DNA of 64,000 nucleotides from Candidatus Rokuibacteriota bacterium. Its GTDB lineage: Bacteria; Methylomirabilota; Methylomirabilia; Rokubacteriales; CSP1-6. The DNA is taken from NCBI GenBank assembly GCA_003220535.1, contig QHSU01000065.1, positions 62,001-126,000 on the forward strand, given 5' to 3'. Shown here one piece after another: positions 25,303 to 33,813 of the stretch; positions within the stretch are counted from its first letter, which is position 1, and the number at the start of each line of letters is the position of its first letter. Below the pieces are notes generated by a model. The model saw only the letters and a list, made by a program, of their open reading frames with translations. It was not told where the DNA came from and did not search any database. Position numbers and translations under genes: made by a program.

Positions 25303-25325
25303 CTGTCGCATAAAGGACTCAACAC

Positions 25326-26318
25326 ATGACGACATCGAGAAGTCAGACGATCAAACCCGGCGTCGCCTCGCCCGGAATGGCGGCACGGCTCGGGCACACG
25401 ATCGACGAACGGCGTGGCGTTGAATATCACGAGCTTCACGCCAAAGATCTCGTGAACAAGTTGAATGCGAGACCGATGCCCTTCGGCTGGACCGTGAACC
25501 CGTACCGGGGCTGCGAGCTGGCTTGCCGCTACTGCTTCGCGCGCTACACCCATGAGTTCCTCGGTCTGAACGATCCCGCCGAGTTCGAGCGGAAGATTTA
25601 CGTGAAGGAAACCGATCGGGCCCGCCTCGTCGCCGAGCTCCGGAAGGCGCGAAGGAGCGGCCAGCTGGTCGCGATGGGCACGGCCACCGATCCCTACCAG
25701 CCCGCCGAGGCGAAATTCGAGGTGACCCGGCGCGTTCTCGAAGCCGCGCGCGAGGTGCCAGGGCTCAGCCTGTCGATCACGACCAAGTCGACGCTCGTCA
25801 CGCGCGACGCCGACCTCCTCCGCGAGATCGGTGCCGCCTCGGACGTCACCGTCAACCTGTCGATCACGACCACCGATCCCGCGCTGGCGCGAAGGCTCGA
25901 GCCCCGGGCGCCGCGCCCCGACCTCCGCTTTGGCGCCATGCGGGAGCTGGCCCGGGCCGGTGTGGCCGCCCGGCTCTTCATCATGCCGATCCTGCCCGGT
26001 CTGACCGACGACGAGCCCAACCTGCGATCGCTGCTCGTCCTGGCGCGCGACGCGGGCGCCATCGGGGCCGAGTCGAACGTGCTCTTCCTGAGGCCCGGCA
26101 CGCGCGAGACTTTCTTCCAGTTCCTGGCCGTCGACTTCCCCCGGCTCGTCCCGGAGTACGAGCGGCTCTACCGCCGATCGGCCTACGCGCGGCCGGACTA
26201 TGTTCGCGAAGTGGAGCAACGCGTGCGGAGCCTGGCGGCGGAAGTCGGGCTGAGCGCCCGGCGGCGCGCCGATCGCCCCGACCAGCGAGCGCCGAGGCAG
26301 CTCAGCCTGGTCTGGTAG
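25326..26318 (+). CDS. Radical SAM protein (Rv2578c/SplB-related)
   Basis: 330 residues. The [4Fe-4S] triad is C63, C67 and C70 in 'CELACRYCF'. The context 'VNPYRGCELACRYCFARYTHEF' type is shared with the Rv2578c family, which is distantly related to spore photoproduct lyase. The last residues are 'RQLSLVW', resembling a sliding-clamp binding peptide. It converges with, and overlaps by 17 bp, the tyrosine phosphatase gene; the DNA polymerase gene lies just beyond. DNA repair is a reasonable guess but unproven. Confidence 0.85.
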   Translation: MTTSRSQTIKPGVASPGMAARLGHTIDERRGVEYHELHAKDLVNKLNARPMPFGWTVNPYRGCELACRYCFARYTHEFLGLNDPAEFERKIYVKETDRARLVAELRKARRSGQLVAMGTATDPYQPAEAKFEVTRRVLEAAREVPGLSLSITTKSTLVTRDADLLREIGAASDVTVNLSITTTDPALARRLEPRAPRPDLRFGAMRELARAGVAARLFIMPILPGLTDDEPNLRSLLVLARDAGAIGAESNVLFLRPGTRETFFQFLAVDFPRLVPEYERLYRRSAYARPDYVREVEQRVRSLAAEVGLSARRRADRPDQRAPRQLSLVW

Positions 26319-26802
26319 CGCGCCGCGGCGAGAACGCCCGCGCGAAGCGCTGCTGCGCCTCGCTCTCGAGCGCACGCGGGTCGTAGACGGCCCGGACGAG
26401 CGGGACGGGGTCATCGACCGCGCCGGCGACCTTCAAGAGGCACGCGAGCACCGTCCCGGTTCGCCCGAGCCCGGCGAAGCAATGGAGATAGACGGTCTCG
26501 CGGTTCCGCAAGCGGCGGAGCAGGTCATCCAGAAAGACCGACAACGCGAGCGTATCCGGCGGCGCGCCGAAATCGGGGATCGAGAAGTGGACGACCTCGA
26601 GCGCGGTGGCTTCGTACGCGGCGCCGAGCTCGCGCGGCATCTCGTGCTCTTCGAGGAGACAGGCGATCGTCGACACGCCGGCTTCGATCAGCGCGGCCAC
26701 GCCCTCGTGAAAGGGACGCGGGGGGCGGGGGCCGCAGATGAGGCGACCCTCGCGGGGAAGGGCCGGGTGCGCGATCGTGACCAATCGATAGCCGCACGTC
26801 AC
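26302..26802 (-). CDS. Dual-specificity / tyrosine protein phosphatase
   Basis: 166 residues with the phosphatase P-loop H107-C108...R114 ('HCFAGLGRTGT') and a likely general-acid Asp in 'SIPDFGAPP'. It has no signal peptide. The GTG start at 26802 overlaps the stop of the polymerase gene by 4 bases (GTGA), so the two are translated together. The 3' end overlaps the convergent radical SAM gene. The partner protein is unknown. Confidence 0.85.
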   Translation of the reverse strand: MTCGYRLVTIAHPALPREGRLICGPRPPRPFHEGVAALIEAGVSTIACLLEEHEMPRELGAAYEATALEVVHFSIPDFGAPPDTLALSVFLDDLLRRLRNRETVYLHCFAGLGRTGTVLACLLKVAGAVDDPVPLVRAVYDPRALESEAQQRFARAFSPRRATRPG

Positions 26803-29069
26803 TCGAAGAGCGTGAGCTGCGTGCTCGGCTCCGGCTCTACCACGGGCGGGCGGAGACCGTCGAGCTCGGCGAAGGCCCGAAAGCGGTCCCAGATCTCGCG
26901 GACCTTCGCCTGGTAGTACTCGACGTTCTCGTCGGGCCGCGCCGCATCCCACAGGCTCGCGAGCTTCGCGTATTCGTTGACCGCGACGTTCGGCCCGCGG
27001 CCGGCGACGTAGTAGGAGACCTGATCCCCCGGCTGGACCGCGCGCCCTGACGCCCCGGCGAGCTCGTACGCCGCCGACGTGGGACGGGCGCCGGCCCGGA
27101 CCCTTTCGCGATAGGCCTCGATCGACTCCTGGAGCGTCTCGGTCCTGGCAAAGACGCGCGGCTCGACGCGATGCGCGGCGAAGTCCGCGAGCCACCGGTC
27201 GATGAGCGCGCGGACCTCGCCGCGGCGGCCGAGCACGAAGCAGCGGACGATCTCGCCGATGATCTGGCGCTGGAAGGGCTCCAGGCCACGCGAGCGGAAC
27301 GCCGAGCCCTTGAGGCTCAGGCGGCCGACCTCGTCGAGCAGCGCGTAGGTCTTCATCTTGTAGCTGAACATCGCGGCGTACCGGCCATCGAGCTCGAGCT
27401 GGATGCCATCGGGTAAGGCCACCGCGATTCGTTCGAGCAGCGCGTCGTCGTCCGCCGGGGTGTGACCGGGTGGCGGAACGAAGTAGACGCCGTCGGTGTC
27501 CGCCTCGACGGGCGTGGCCCCGAGGGCCGCCAGCCTGGCGAGAACGGCGGTGACGACGGCCCGCCCTTCGGCGGTCACGCGGTCGGCCGCCTCGAAGTCG
27601 TTCCAGTGCCCGCCGCTGAACGCGAGATAGCCGTAGAACGCGTTGATGAGGATCTTGAAGGACTGCTGGAGCGCGCCGAGGTGCGCGCGCTCGGCGGGCT
27701 CCCGCGCCTCGCGGGCCAGTCGCTTGGCGCGCACGCGGAAGTCGCGGAGATTCTGGAGGAGCGCCCCGAAGACGCCGAGCGTGTCGGAGGCGGGCGCGAT
27801 GGAGTGCTTGAGCATGAGCGAAGGGTAGAGCGAGGTGACGTCCACGTGGAGGACGGGCCGCGCGACCCCTTCCTGACAGATCGCGGTGTAGCCGCCGCCC
27901 ACCGGAGCGACCGGTCCGGGCAACGGCACCGCGTGGCCGCGGGCGAGGTATTCCCGCAGCACGAGCGCGTCGATCTTCGCCGCCGCACCCCGCAGCGTGC
28001 ACGACTGATAGTCGAAGGGCACCGCCTGCGCCTGGGCGAAGTACGGCGGCGCCAGGATGGCCGAGATCGCGAGCGTCTCGATCGCGTCGTCGCCGGCGTA
28101 GGCCATGAGCCGCTCCGGCGCGTCGGTGAACTCCCGCGTGATCTGGGAGGGGTCGACGTACGTGCGGCCTTCCGCCGCGACGCCGAAGTGGCGGGCGAGG
28201 TCCTTCAGGCCGAACCCCGGCAGGTCGCGGGTGCCGGCGTCGTGGAGCTGGGCGAGGATCCAGGTGTCGATGACGTGGCGGCCGTCGACCTCGTAGCGCC
28301 GGTACCCGATCGTCCGCTCGGCGATCTGCAGGCGGGCCACGCGGCTCCGGAGGCTCTCGCTGTTGCGGCCCCACGCGAGCGCCACGCGGTGCAGGCGGGC
28401 CCGCGCCTCGAGATACTCGAGGTCGAACCGGAAGATGTTGTGCCCCTCGATCACGTCCGGATCGCGCTCGCAGATGATGCGCGAGCACTCCCCGAGGAGC
28501 GCCCGCTCGTCGAGCCGATCGCCGCGTACGACATGACGGAAGCCGGTCGAATCGGCGAGCGCGACGGCGATGATCCGGTCGCCGGAGCGTGCGGCGCTCG
28601 GGAACTCGTGGCCTTCGGTCGTCATCACCTCGATGTCGAGGGCGAGGCGCCGGAGGTCGGCGAACACGAGGCCACCAAAGGAGGTGCGGCCGGTCTGCAG
28701 CAGGTACTGGTGGACCGAGTCACCCAGGAAGAGATACGGCGCCCCGGGCACGTTCGAAGGCTGACCCGATCGATCCCGGCAGCGGTCGCGCGCGCCGAGC
28801 GCGTCGGCCCAGGACGCGAAGAGCGCCCGCCAGCGCAACTGTCCGGGCCCCTCGAGCGGCACGACCGCCAGGAGCCCGCCCGCATCCTTCACGAGATCGC
28901 GGTCGGCCAGCAGGAGGAACGGCGAGAAGGGCGCGAGCTCGGTGACGGTCGCGTCGCCCGAACGCCGGTAGAGGCGCATCGCGCGCCCGCCGTCGGCGAG
29001 ATCGAAGGCGACGAGCCCCGGGCTCGCGTCGCGCCCGAAGAGCAGAGGGGCGTGCTCGATGGTGAGCAC
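26799..29069 (-). CDS. Family B DNA polymerase (Pol II type)
   Basis: 756 residues. Exonuclease motifs: D145/E147 ('LDIEVMT'), 'NIFRFD' 211-216 and 'YAGDD' 324-328. Polymerase motifs: 'DVTSLYPS' 410-417, 'KILINAFYG' 472-480 and 'DTDG' 524-527, all with catalytic residues, so proofreading and synthesis should both work. The C-terminus 'QLTLFE' matches the beta-clamp binding motif QLxLF. The GTG at 29069 is the first start after an in-frame TAG at 29075-29073; a leaderless promoter points to an ATG in the same frame at 29180, so the N-terminus is uncertain. Likely a repair or translesion polymerase. Confidence 0.92.
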   Translation of the reverse strand: MLTIEHAPLLFGRDASPGLVAFDLADGGRAMRLYRRSGDATVTELAPFSPFLLLADRDLVKDAGGLLAVVPLEGPGQLRWRALFASWADALGARDRCRDRSGQPSNVPGAPYLFLGDSVHQYLLQTGRTSFGGLVFADLRRLALDIEVMTTEGHEFPSAARSGDRIIAVALADSTGFRHVVRGDRLDERALLGECSRIICERDPDVIEGHNIFRFDLEYLEARARLHRVALAWGRNSESLRSRVARLQIAERTIGYRRYEVDGRHVIDTWILAQLHDAGTRDLPGFGLKDLARHFGVAAEGRTYVDPSQITREFTDAPERLMAYAGDDAIETLAISAILAPPYFAQAQAVPFDYQSCTLRGAAAKIDALVLREYLARGHAVPLPGPVAPVGGGYTAICQEGVARPVLHVDVTSLYPSLMLKHSIAPASDTLGVFGALLQNLRDFRVRAKRLAREAREPAERAHLGALQQSFKILINAFYGYLAFSGGHWNDFEAADRVTAEGRAVVTAVLARLAALGATPVEADTDGVYFVPPPGHTPADDDALLERIAVALPDGIQLELDGRYAAMFSYKMKTYALLDEVGRLSLKGSAFRSRGLEPFQRQIIGEIVRCFVLGRRGEVRALIDRWLADFAAHRVEPRVFARTETLQESIEAYRERVRAGARPTSAAYELAGASGRAVQPGDQVSYYVAGRGPNVAVNEYAKLASLWDAARPDENVEYYQAKVREIWDRFRAFAELDGLRPPVVEPEPSTQLTLFE

Positions 29070-29072
29070 GCG

Positions 29073-29180
29073 CTAGGCTGGGGCCTCCACGGCGAGGATC
29101 GGGATCGCCCGCACTCCGTGCTCGGCCCTCGCCGTCTCGTCGTCGCTGGAGACGATCAGGGTCGTCGTCGCGGGCGTCAT
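29073..29180 (-). CDS. 35-codon ORF in frame with the polymerase, ended by TAG
   Basis: ATG 29180 lies 7 nt downstream of a minus-strand TATCCT, the same spacing as the other leaderless starts here. The ORF encodes 35 residues including 'TLIVSSDD' and 'RAIPILAVEA', then TAG, CGC and the GTG used for the polymerase, all in one frame. It may be a leader peptide with reinitiation, the true N-terminus interrupted by a nonsense mutation, or a sequencing error. Confidence 0.4.
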   Translation of the reverse strand: MTPATTTLIVSSDDETARAEHGVRAIPILAVEAPA

Positions 29181-29187
29181 AGCGGCT

Positions 29188-29193
29188 AGGATA
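29188..29193 (-). promoter_or_regulatory. Leaderless -10 box upstream of the polymerase leader ORF
   Basis: TATCCT on the minus strand ends 7 nt before ATG 29180. Confidence 0.5.
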
Positions 29194-29619
29194 CGCGCCG
29201 GCCGGTGTATGCTCAACCCCCGGCGCGTCGAGACCGCCCACGAAACGCAACGTTTCCCCCGCGGTTTTCGTTTGCCCGTCGCACCGAGGCGCACCGAATC
29301 GCACCCGGCCGCACCCGGTTGGGCATGACTTCGGGCATGTCAGTTCCCGTCGAGCCGCCGCGAGACACCGCGGGCGGGATCCCCGCCCTGTGCACCGGTG
29401 CGACACGATTGCGGCTCGGAGATCCCGTCGTGAGCGCAGAGGAGGCGTCGGCCCCTGTTCACGATCTGCGTCGGCGCCTGGAGGTTGGCCGCCTCCTCTT
29501 CGAGAATCCTGAGGACTTCCACGATGAGTACCCACTCGAATACCGAGACGAGCGCATCGTGCGGCGTGGCATCGGGGAGGACGACCACGCATAGTAAGAC
29601 CCTCGCTGTTGACCAGCCT
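29194..29619. other. 426-bp stretch without a convincing gene
   Basis: Open frames exist on both strands (29205-29594 plus, 29340-29627 minus), but neither resembles a known family and they overlap each other. A 17-bp promoter-like element at 29203-29219 is repeated exactly at 33797-33813. At 29609-29632, TGACCA and TGGTCA form an inverted repeat across the start of the HTH gene, a possible operator. Confidence 0.5.
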
Positions 29620-29826
29620 ATGTCCATTGGTCATAATCCCGCCGTGACGCCGAAGCAGCTGAAGCGGATCCGCGGCCTGATGAAGATGCCCCAGGCGCAG
29701 CTCGCGGCCACGCTCGGCGTCCAGCAGGAGACCGTCGCGCGCTGGGAAGTCGGAAGCCGCGGGATCCCGGAGCCGACGGCGAGGCTGATAGTCTGTTCGT
29801 GCCCACGTGGTGGTGGCGCTTTCTAG
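29620..29826 (+). CDS. Small HTH protein, antitoxin-like, C-terminus degenerate
   Basis: 68 residues with an XRE/HTH_3 helix-turn-helix: 'LKRIRGLMKMPQAQLAATLG' type helices followed by 'QQETVARWEVGSRGIPEPTA'. This resembles HigA/MqsA-type antitoxins, but it stops shortly after 'ARLI' with an unlikely tail 'VCSCPRGGGAF', so the last helix seems lost. ATG 29620 or GTG 29644 could be the start. No toxin partner is recognisable beside it. It may be a remnant of a toxin-antitoxin pair. Confidence 0.45.
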   Translation: MSIGHNPAVTPKQLKRIRGLMKMPQAQLAATLGVQQETVARWEVGSRGIPEPTARLIVCSCPRGGGAF

Positions 29827-29860
29827 CCTTCCCACATCGCTCTCCGTCGGAGGGTGAAAA

Positions 29861-30571
29861 ATGCTTCGACTGGCGCTGATCGTCATGGCCGTCGTGCTCG
29901 TCGCCGTTTCCCCGGCCTCAGCGACGTTGTTGTTCGACGACATATCTCGCGCCAACTCCAGCCCGCCCAGGGACCTCGAGAGGGGCAGTCCGTTGGCCGC
30001 GATTACGGTGTCAGTGCTGACGAGCATCAATCAGATCGGCGCGCGAATGGATCTGAACAGCTCGGGAAACCTGAAATTTCTGATCTTCGACCTGAACTCT
30101 CACGGGTTGCTGTTCGGCACCGGGCCAACGGCCTACGCCGATGACGGGCTCACGTTCAAGGTGTCACCGGTGTTTTCGGACTTCGTTCTGACCCCAGGGA
30201 TCGTGTATGGAATCGGAGCGATTGCCGACGTCGCTGGCAACTGGTCGGTCGGCGTTCCCCTCCTCGGGACTACGCCAAACTTCACTCAGAACAACATCAC
30301 CGCCGATGCCCACAGGAACGGCAACGTGAGCAACTTCGCCTCGCCGGCGCTCTTGGGCGACGCCCAGGTCATGGGCCTCGTGCAGCTATTTGGCGTGGGC
30401 CCGACCCAGGCCGTGCCGGAGCCGGCGACCTTGGGCCTGCTCGCGGCGGGTTTCGGGTTGCTGACGGCTGCCGGTCGCCGCCTCGGAGGTCGCCGCGAGC
30501 GGCGACCTCCCTTTCTCAAGGACGACCTGGAGAACTGCGGCCGGACTAGCAGGCCGAGCGAGCGGAAGTGA
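29861..30571 (+). CDS. PEP-CTERM sorting-signal protein
   Basis: 236 residues. A signal peptide ('MLRLALIVMAVVLVAVSPASA') is followed by about 165 residues of unassigned, beta-rich secreted sequence, then the PEP-CTERM signal: 'VPEPATLGLLAAG', a hydrophobic stretch and an Arg cluster. Exosortase cleaves such proteins for export to the cell surface. Unusually, 24 residues follow the Arg cluster, encoded by and beyond a terminator-like hairpin. GGAGGGTGA gives a good binding site for ATG 29861. No exosortase gene is in the window. Confidence 0.82.
   Translation: MLRLALIVMAVVLVAVSPASATLLFDDISRANSSPPRDLERGSPLAAITVSVLTSINQIGARMDLNSSGNLKFLIFDLNSHGLLFGTGPTAYADDGLTFKVSPVFSDFVLTPGIVYGIGAIADVAGNWSVGVPLLGTTPNFTQNNITADAHRNGNVSNFASPALLGDAQVMGLVQLFGVGPTQAVPEPATLGLLAAGFGLLTAAGRRLGGRRERRPPFLKDDLENCGRTSRPSERK
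30485..30510 (+). terminator. 12-bp hairpin inside the 3' end of the PEP-CTERM gene
   Basis: GGAGGTCGCCGC (30485-30496) pairs perfectly with GCGGCGACCTCC (30499-30510) across GA, followed by CTTTC. It codes for the Arg-rich end of the sorting signal, so the reading frame runs through what looks like the gene's own terminator. Confidence 0.6.
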
Positions 30572-30853
30572 CGCTCGGGGAGCTTCCCCGGCGACCGCGG
30601 CCTCGGCGGTGTCGACCGGCAACCGAGCGCAGCAGGTGCTCGTGATACTCGCGGAGCTTCAGCTCCACCGTCCGGGCGCGCCTGCGGTCGGCCGGCAGGT
30701 CGAGCATGGCGCGATCGCCGCCCCGACTCCCTCAAGTTGTTGGGTCACAATGCTCCGGTCCCAGCCGAGCTTGCGCGCGCTGGCCGGCACGTCGGTCTCG
30801 GCGGACCGGCCGGGCGCTTCCGCCCACCTGAGACGCCGGCTACCGCCGCCTCG
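30572..30853. other. 282-bp gene-free stretch, possible coding remnants
   Basis: No intact gene. Minus-strand translation gives fragments such as 'ARKLGWDRSIVTQQLEGVG', reminiscent of a Fis-type helix-turn-helix, but frames shift within a few dozen codons. It may be the decayed end of a regulator. Confidence 0.35.
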
Positions 30854-33421
30854 TCACGGCGGCGAACACTGCCCTTTCAACCTGAGAGCATCCCTGAAGT
30901 CATCCCCCTCGGAGCGGAAATGGGGCGTGGTGCCATCGATTGATCTCAGGAACACCAGCAGGTCCGCCCGCTCTTGCGCCGTCAGCTGCGTCTGAATCGT
31001 GGTCGCCGGCGGGAACCCCGACCGACCCGGCCCCAGCCCGTGCAGCGGGAAAACCTCTTCGAGGGTCTGGGCCTGGCCGCGATGCAAGTACGGCGAGTGA
31101 TAGTTGATACTGAGCAACGACGGCACGTTGAAGCCATTCACCCCGAACGCGGTGCTGCCGGCGGCATTGTCGCGGATCTCCAGAGGATTGTTGATATCGA
31201 ATGTCCCCACATCCTCGAGATACTTGATGGTGAGGTTGTTACAGGTGAACGAGAAGAACTCGTTCGCCGGTTGTGCTGCCACCGGCGGCGCCGGCGCGAG
31301 CCTGGTGACACCGGGGTCCAGGGGAGGCCCGTTCTGGGCCACGGCGGCCGGGTTGTCGCGGTGGAAGATCTGGCTCTTCGTCCACTTGGCTCCTCCGTGG
31401 CAGGAGGCGCAATTGGCCGCGAAGACCGCTCGCCCGGGCCCCACATTGTTGGGCTGGGGCTGATTCAGCGCCCGTACCGCGGCAAAGATCCAGAGGGTCT
31501 GCGCGTCGAGAGCCTCGCTGGCGCCTTGGGTGATGCCGTGGTCGTAGACGGCGGGATTCACCGGCGTTAGCACATTATTGTTGGTACACGGGTTAGGAGG
31601 ATCCTCGCCGGCGATAGCAGCGCTGGCAACGCCGCAGCCCCCCTGGACGCCACGCGAATTAGCGTTGAAGTCGGTGTTGCTGCCGCGAATGGCGCTCCAG
31701 TTGAGTAGGCCCTGGTCTTCCATGTTGGTGAACTTGTTGAACATGCCGTCCAGCGGCTTCGTCTGGCGCGGCCCAGTACCGAAGATCCAGGTGACGCCGT
31801 CAGCCAAACCGTCCGGATGGCAGGACCCGCAGCTGCTCCAGGCGTCTTTCGACATCTTGCCGCGGAAGTTGCGCGGAATGATGTTGCGGATGGCGGTGCC
31901 GAAGATGTTGTTGTCTGGGATGCCGAGGGCGGTGAAGAAGGCGAGCTTGCCGACGAGAACGGCGTGGTCGAGGCTGCCGGGGGCAGGCGGGGTGCTGGAA
32001 GCAATGTCGAGTTGTTGCGTGAGGCACAAGCCATCGTCGACGTTCATGGACGTGACCGAGAAATTGGCCTCGTTGTTCGCGTAGCCGCGTGTCCCATCCT
32101 GGCGCATAGCCACGCCGCTCGGCAGGTTACCCGTCTGAACGCGGCAGTCCACTTGGGTTCCAGCCGCGTTCAGGATATTGAGCTGGCCGGTCGCCGGATT
32201 GAGTTTGGCGCGGATGACCTGGTTGCCACCCCGGCTAACGATCAGGAAGGTGTCGCCGGCGAGGTTGGCGTCGACCGCCACGATGTCGTTGGCGAACGTC
32301 CTGTCGAGACTGGGGGGAGGCGCGGCAACCTCCACGGCAATCTGCTGGTTGAGATTGACGTGTTCCGCCTTCACCTCGGTCAGGGCGTTGCTGTCCACGG
32401 CGTAAACGAGCGCCTGCACGTTCGCGTTGAAGATCTCCGGTGGCTCGGGCTGGGCGCCGACATTGGGCAGATACAGACGGTCGCCGCGAATCAACGCCGA
32501 CAAAAGCTGGTTGGGGAACACCCCCTGCTGGTTGTTCGTGTTTTCGGGCTCAGTGGCAGGCAAGTCCGGTCTCGGACAGAAGACGAGGGACTGGCCGTTC
32601 GGGCTGTCGCAGAAGTTATTCGGGCTCACGCGATTGGCGGAAAAGCCTGAGTCGGGGAGCGGGGAGAGGGCGATGTTGGTGATCGGTGGATTGGCATTGC
32701 CCACCGGGAACGCGTGCACGACGCCTCGTTTTCCGAGGTCGCGCGCCTCGCCATTGCCGTCGAAGATGGGGTCAAGGAAGCTCGGATCGAGCTCGGCGAA
32801 GATCTGGGTGACGAAGACCGTGTCGAGATTACCGGCGCCCCGATCCGTGATTGCAATAGCCGTGGGATTACGTCCCACTTGCACGGTCCCGTCAAGGATC
32901 GGGTTCAGCGGATTGCTCGTGACGATGATGGAGACGGTGCCCGCTGTATGGTTCGCCACATAGAGCAGGGAGCCGTCCGGTGTCAAGGCGCAGCCGCGCG
33001 GCTCGGTGCCCACAGGGATCCGCTGCACTTCCCTGCCCAGCACGAGGTCCACGACCGAGACGGTGCCGCTGATCCCGTTGATGACGTACGCCGCCCGGTC
33101 GGTCGGATGGACGGCCACGCAGCGCGGCTCGAGGCCGACGGGAATCTCGGTCAGCTTATTGATGACGTCATTGCCGTTTGCGTCTTTCACTTGAATCAGC
33201 GTGAGACTGTTCGCCTCACGGTTGACGACGACGAGACGTGTCTCGTCAGAGGTCAGGGCAATGGTCGTCGAGCGGCTCGGCGCTGCCCCAGCGCTCCGAC
33301 TCGAGCCGAGTATCGGCCATCCGACCATAACGGGCAGGAGGGCGGCGAAGCACACTAGTGAGAGGGTCGTTCGCCAAGGCGTCGGGCGAGAGGCGGAGTC
33401 GCGAGCACTTACGGAACTCAT
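30854..33421 (-). CDS. Secreted beta-propeller / di-heme cytochrome c protein
   Basis: 855 residues. After a signal segment ('SLVCFAALLPVMVGWPILG') come YVTN/lactonase-type beta-propeller repeats ('RLVVVNREANSLTLI', 'RAAYVINGISGTVSVVD', 'LLYVANHTAGTVSII') over about residues 50-480, then two c-type heme sites, CGSCH near residue 531 and CASCH near residue 670, and a C-terminal cytochrome-peroxidase-like region ('VPSLLSINYHSPYLHRGQA'). It is probably a periplasmic or surface electron-transfer protein. The start ATG 33421 has GGAGGT 6 bases upstream. Monocistronic, with its own canonical promoter. The donor and acceptor are unknown. Confidence 0.85.
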   Translation of the reverse strand: MSSVSARDSASRPTPWRTTLSLVCFAALLPVMVGWPILGSSRSAGAAPSRSTTIALTSDETRLVVVNREANSLTLIQVKDANGNDVINKLTEIPVGLEPRCVAVHPTDRAAYVINGISGTVSVVDLVLGREVQRIPVGTEPRGCALTPDGSLLYVANHTAGTVSIIVTSNPLNPILDGTVQVGRNPTAIAITDRGAGNLDTVFVTQIFAELDPSFLDPIFDGNGEARDLGKRGVVHAFPVGNANPPITNIALSPLPDSGFSANRVSPNNFCDSPNGQSLVFCPRPDLPATEPENTNNQQGVFPNQLLSALIRGDRLYLPNVGAQPEPPEIFNANVQALVYAVDSNALTEVKAEHVNLNQQIAVEVAAPPPSLDRTFANDIVAVDANLAGDTFLIVSRGGNQVIRAKLNPATGQLNILNAAGTQVDCRVQTGNLPSGVAMRQDGTRGYANNEANFSVTSMNVDDGLCLTQQLDIASSTPPAPGSLDHAVLVGKLAFFTALGIPDNNIFGTAIRNIIPRNFRGKMSKDAWSSCGSCHPDGLADGVTWIFGTGPRQTKPLDGMFNKFTNMEDQGLLNWSAIRGSNTDFNANSRGVQGGCGVASAAIAGEDPPNPCTNNNVLTPVNPAVYDHGITQGASEALDAQTLWIFAAVRALNQPQPNNVGPGRAVFAANCASCHGGAKWTKSQIFHRDNPAAVAQNGPPLDPGVTRLAPAPPVAAQPANEFFSFTCNNLTIKYLEDVGTFDINNPLEIRDNAAGSTAFGVNGFNVPSLLSINYHSPYLHRGQAQTLEEVFPLHGLGPGRSGFPPATTIQTQLTAQERADLLVFLRSIDGTTPHFRSEGDDFRDALRLKGQCSPP

Positions 33422-33644
33422 AGCTACCTCCTCATCTCGAGGGTGCGGCATCACGTTTGTACCTGCCGAGCGATCGTGGTGACCGAAGACCGGGGTCGTG
33501 GCGGCCCTCGAACCGCAGCGTGTGCGCCTCGACGGTCAGCCACGTGGTCGGCGCGAACGTCGAGCCACCGGAGGCTGGCCCTCGCGAAGGACATGGCATC
33601 CCTTCTCCCGTTGCCGATGATGAGGACTGAATTTGAAGAGGCAG

Positions 33645-33674
33645 ATTGTAATAACGATCGCGATCGGCCGTCAA
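33645..33674 (-). promoter_or_regulatory. Sigma-70 promoter of the propeller/cytochrome gene
   Basis: On the minus strand TTGACG (33674-33669) and TACAAT (33650-33645) are separated by 18 bp. The predicted leader is about 215 nt. Confidence 0.6.
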
Positions 33675-33796
33675 TCCGTGGAACGATTTACCCTTTAGAC
33701 GATTTCTCGATCGATCCGACCACGCCGCGCCGAAAACCCGCCCTGGTAACCGTGCGTTCCTCTTAGTCGTTCGCTTTTCGTCCCCCGTCCGGGGGG

Positions 33797-33813
33797 CGGT
33801 GTATGCTCAACCC
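33797..33813 (+). promoter_or_regulatory. Leaderless promoter element, repeated at 29203-29219
   Basis: TATGCT (33802-33807) ends 6 nt before ATG 33814. The 17 bases CGGTGTATGCTCAACCC are identical to 29203-29219, where no gene follows. Confidence 0.55.

Larger units (their letters stand above)
33422..33813. other. 392-bp intergenic region holding divergent promoters
   Basis: No convincing coding sequence. The stretch 33640-33720 is clearly more AT-rich than its surroundings and holds the promoter of the minus-strand cytochrome gene. The right end carries the leaderless box of the lipoprotein gene. Confidence 0.6.

Noticed and set aside
29205..29594. 129-codon open frame as a toxin partner of the HTH protein
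   Set aside because: No resemblance to a known toxin, odd composition, and it overlaps an equally poor minus-strand frame.
33799..33813. GTG at 33799 as start of the lipoprotein gene
   Set aside because: It lies inside the promoter element and would put five residues before a good signal peptide.
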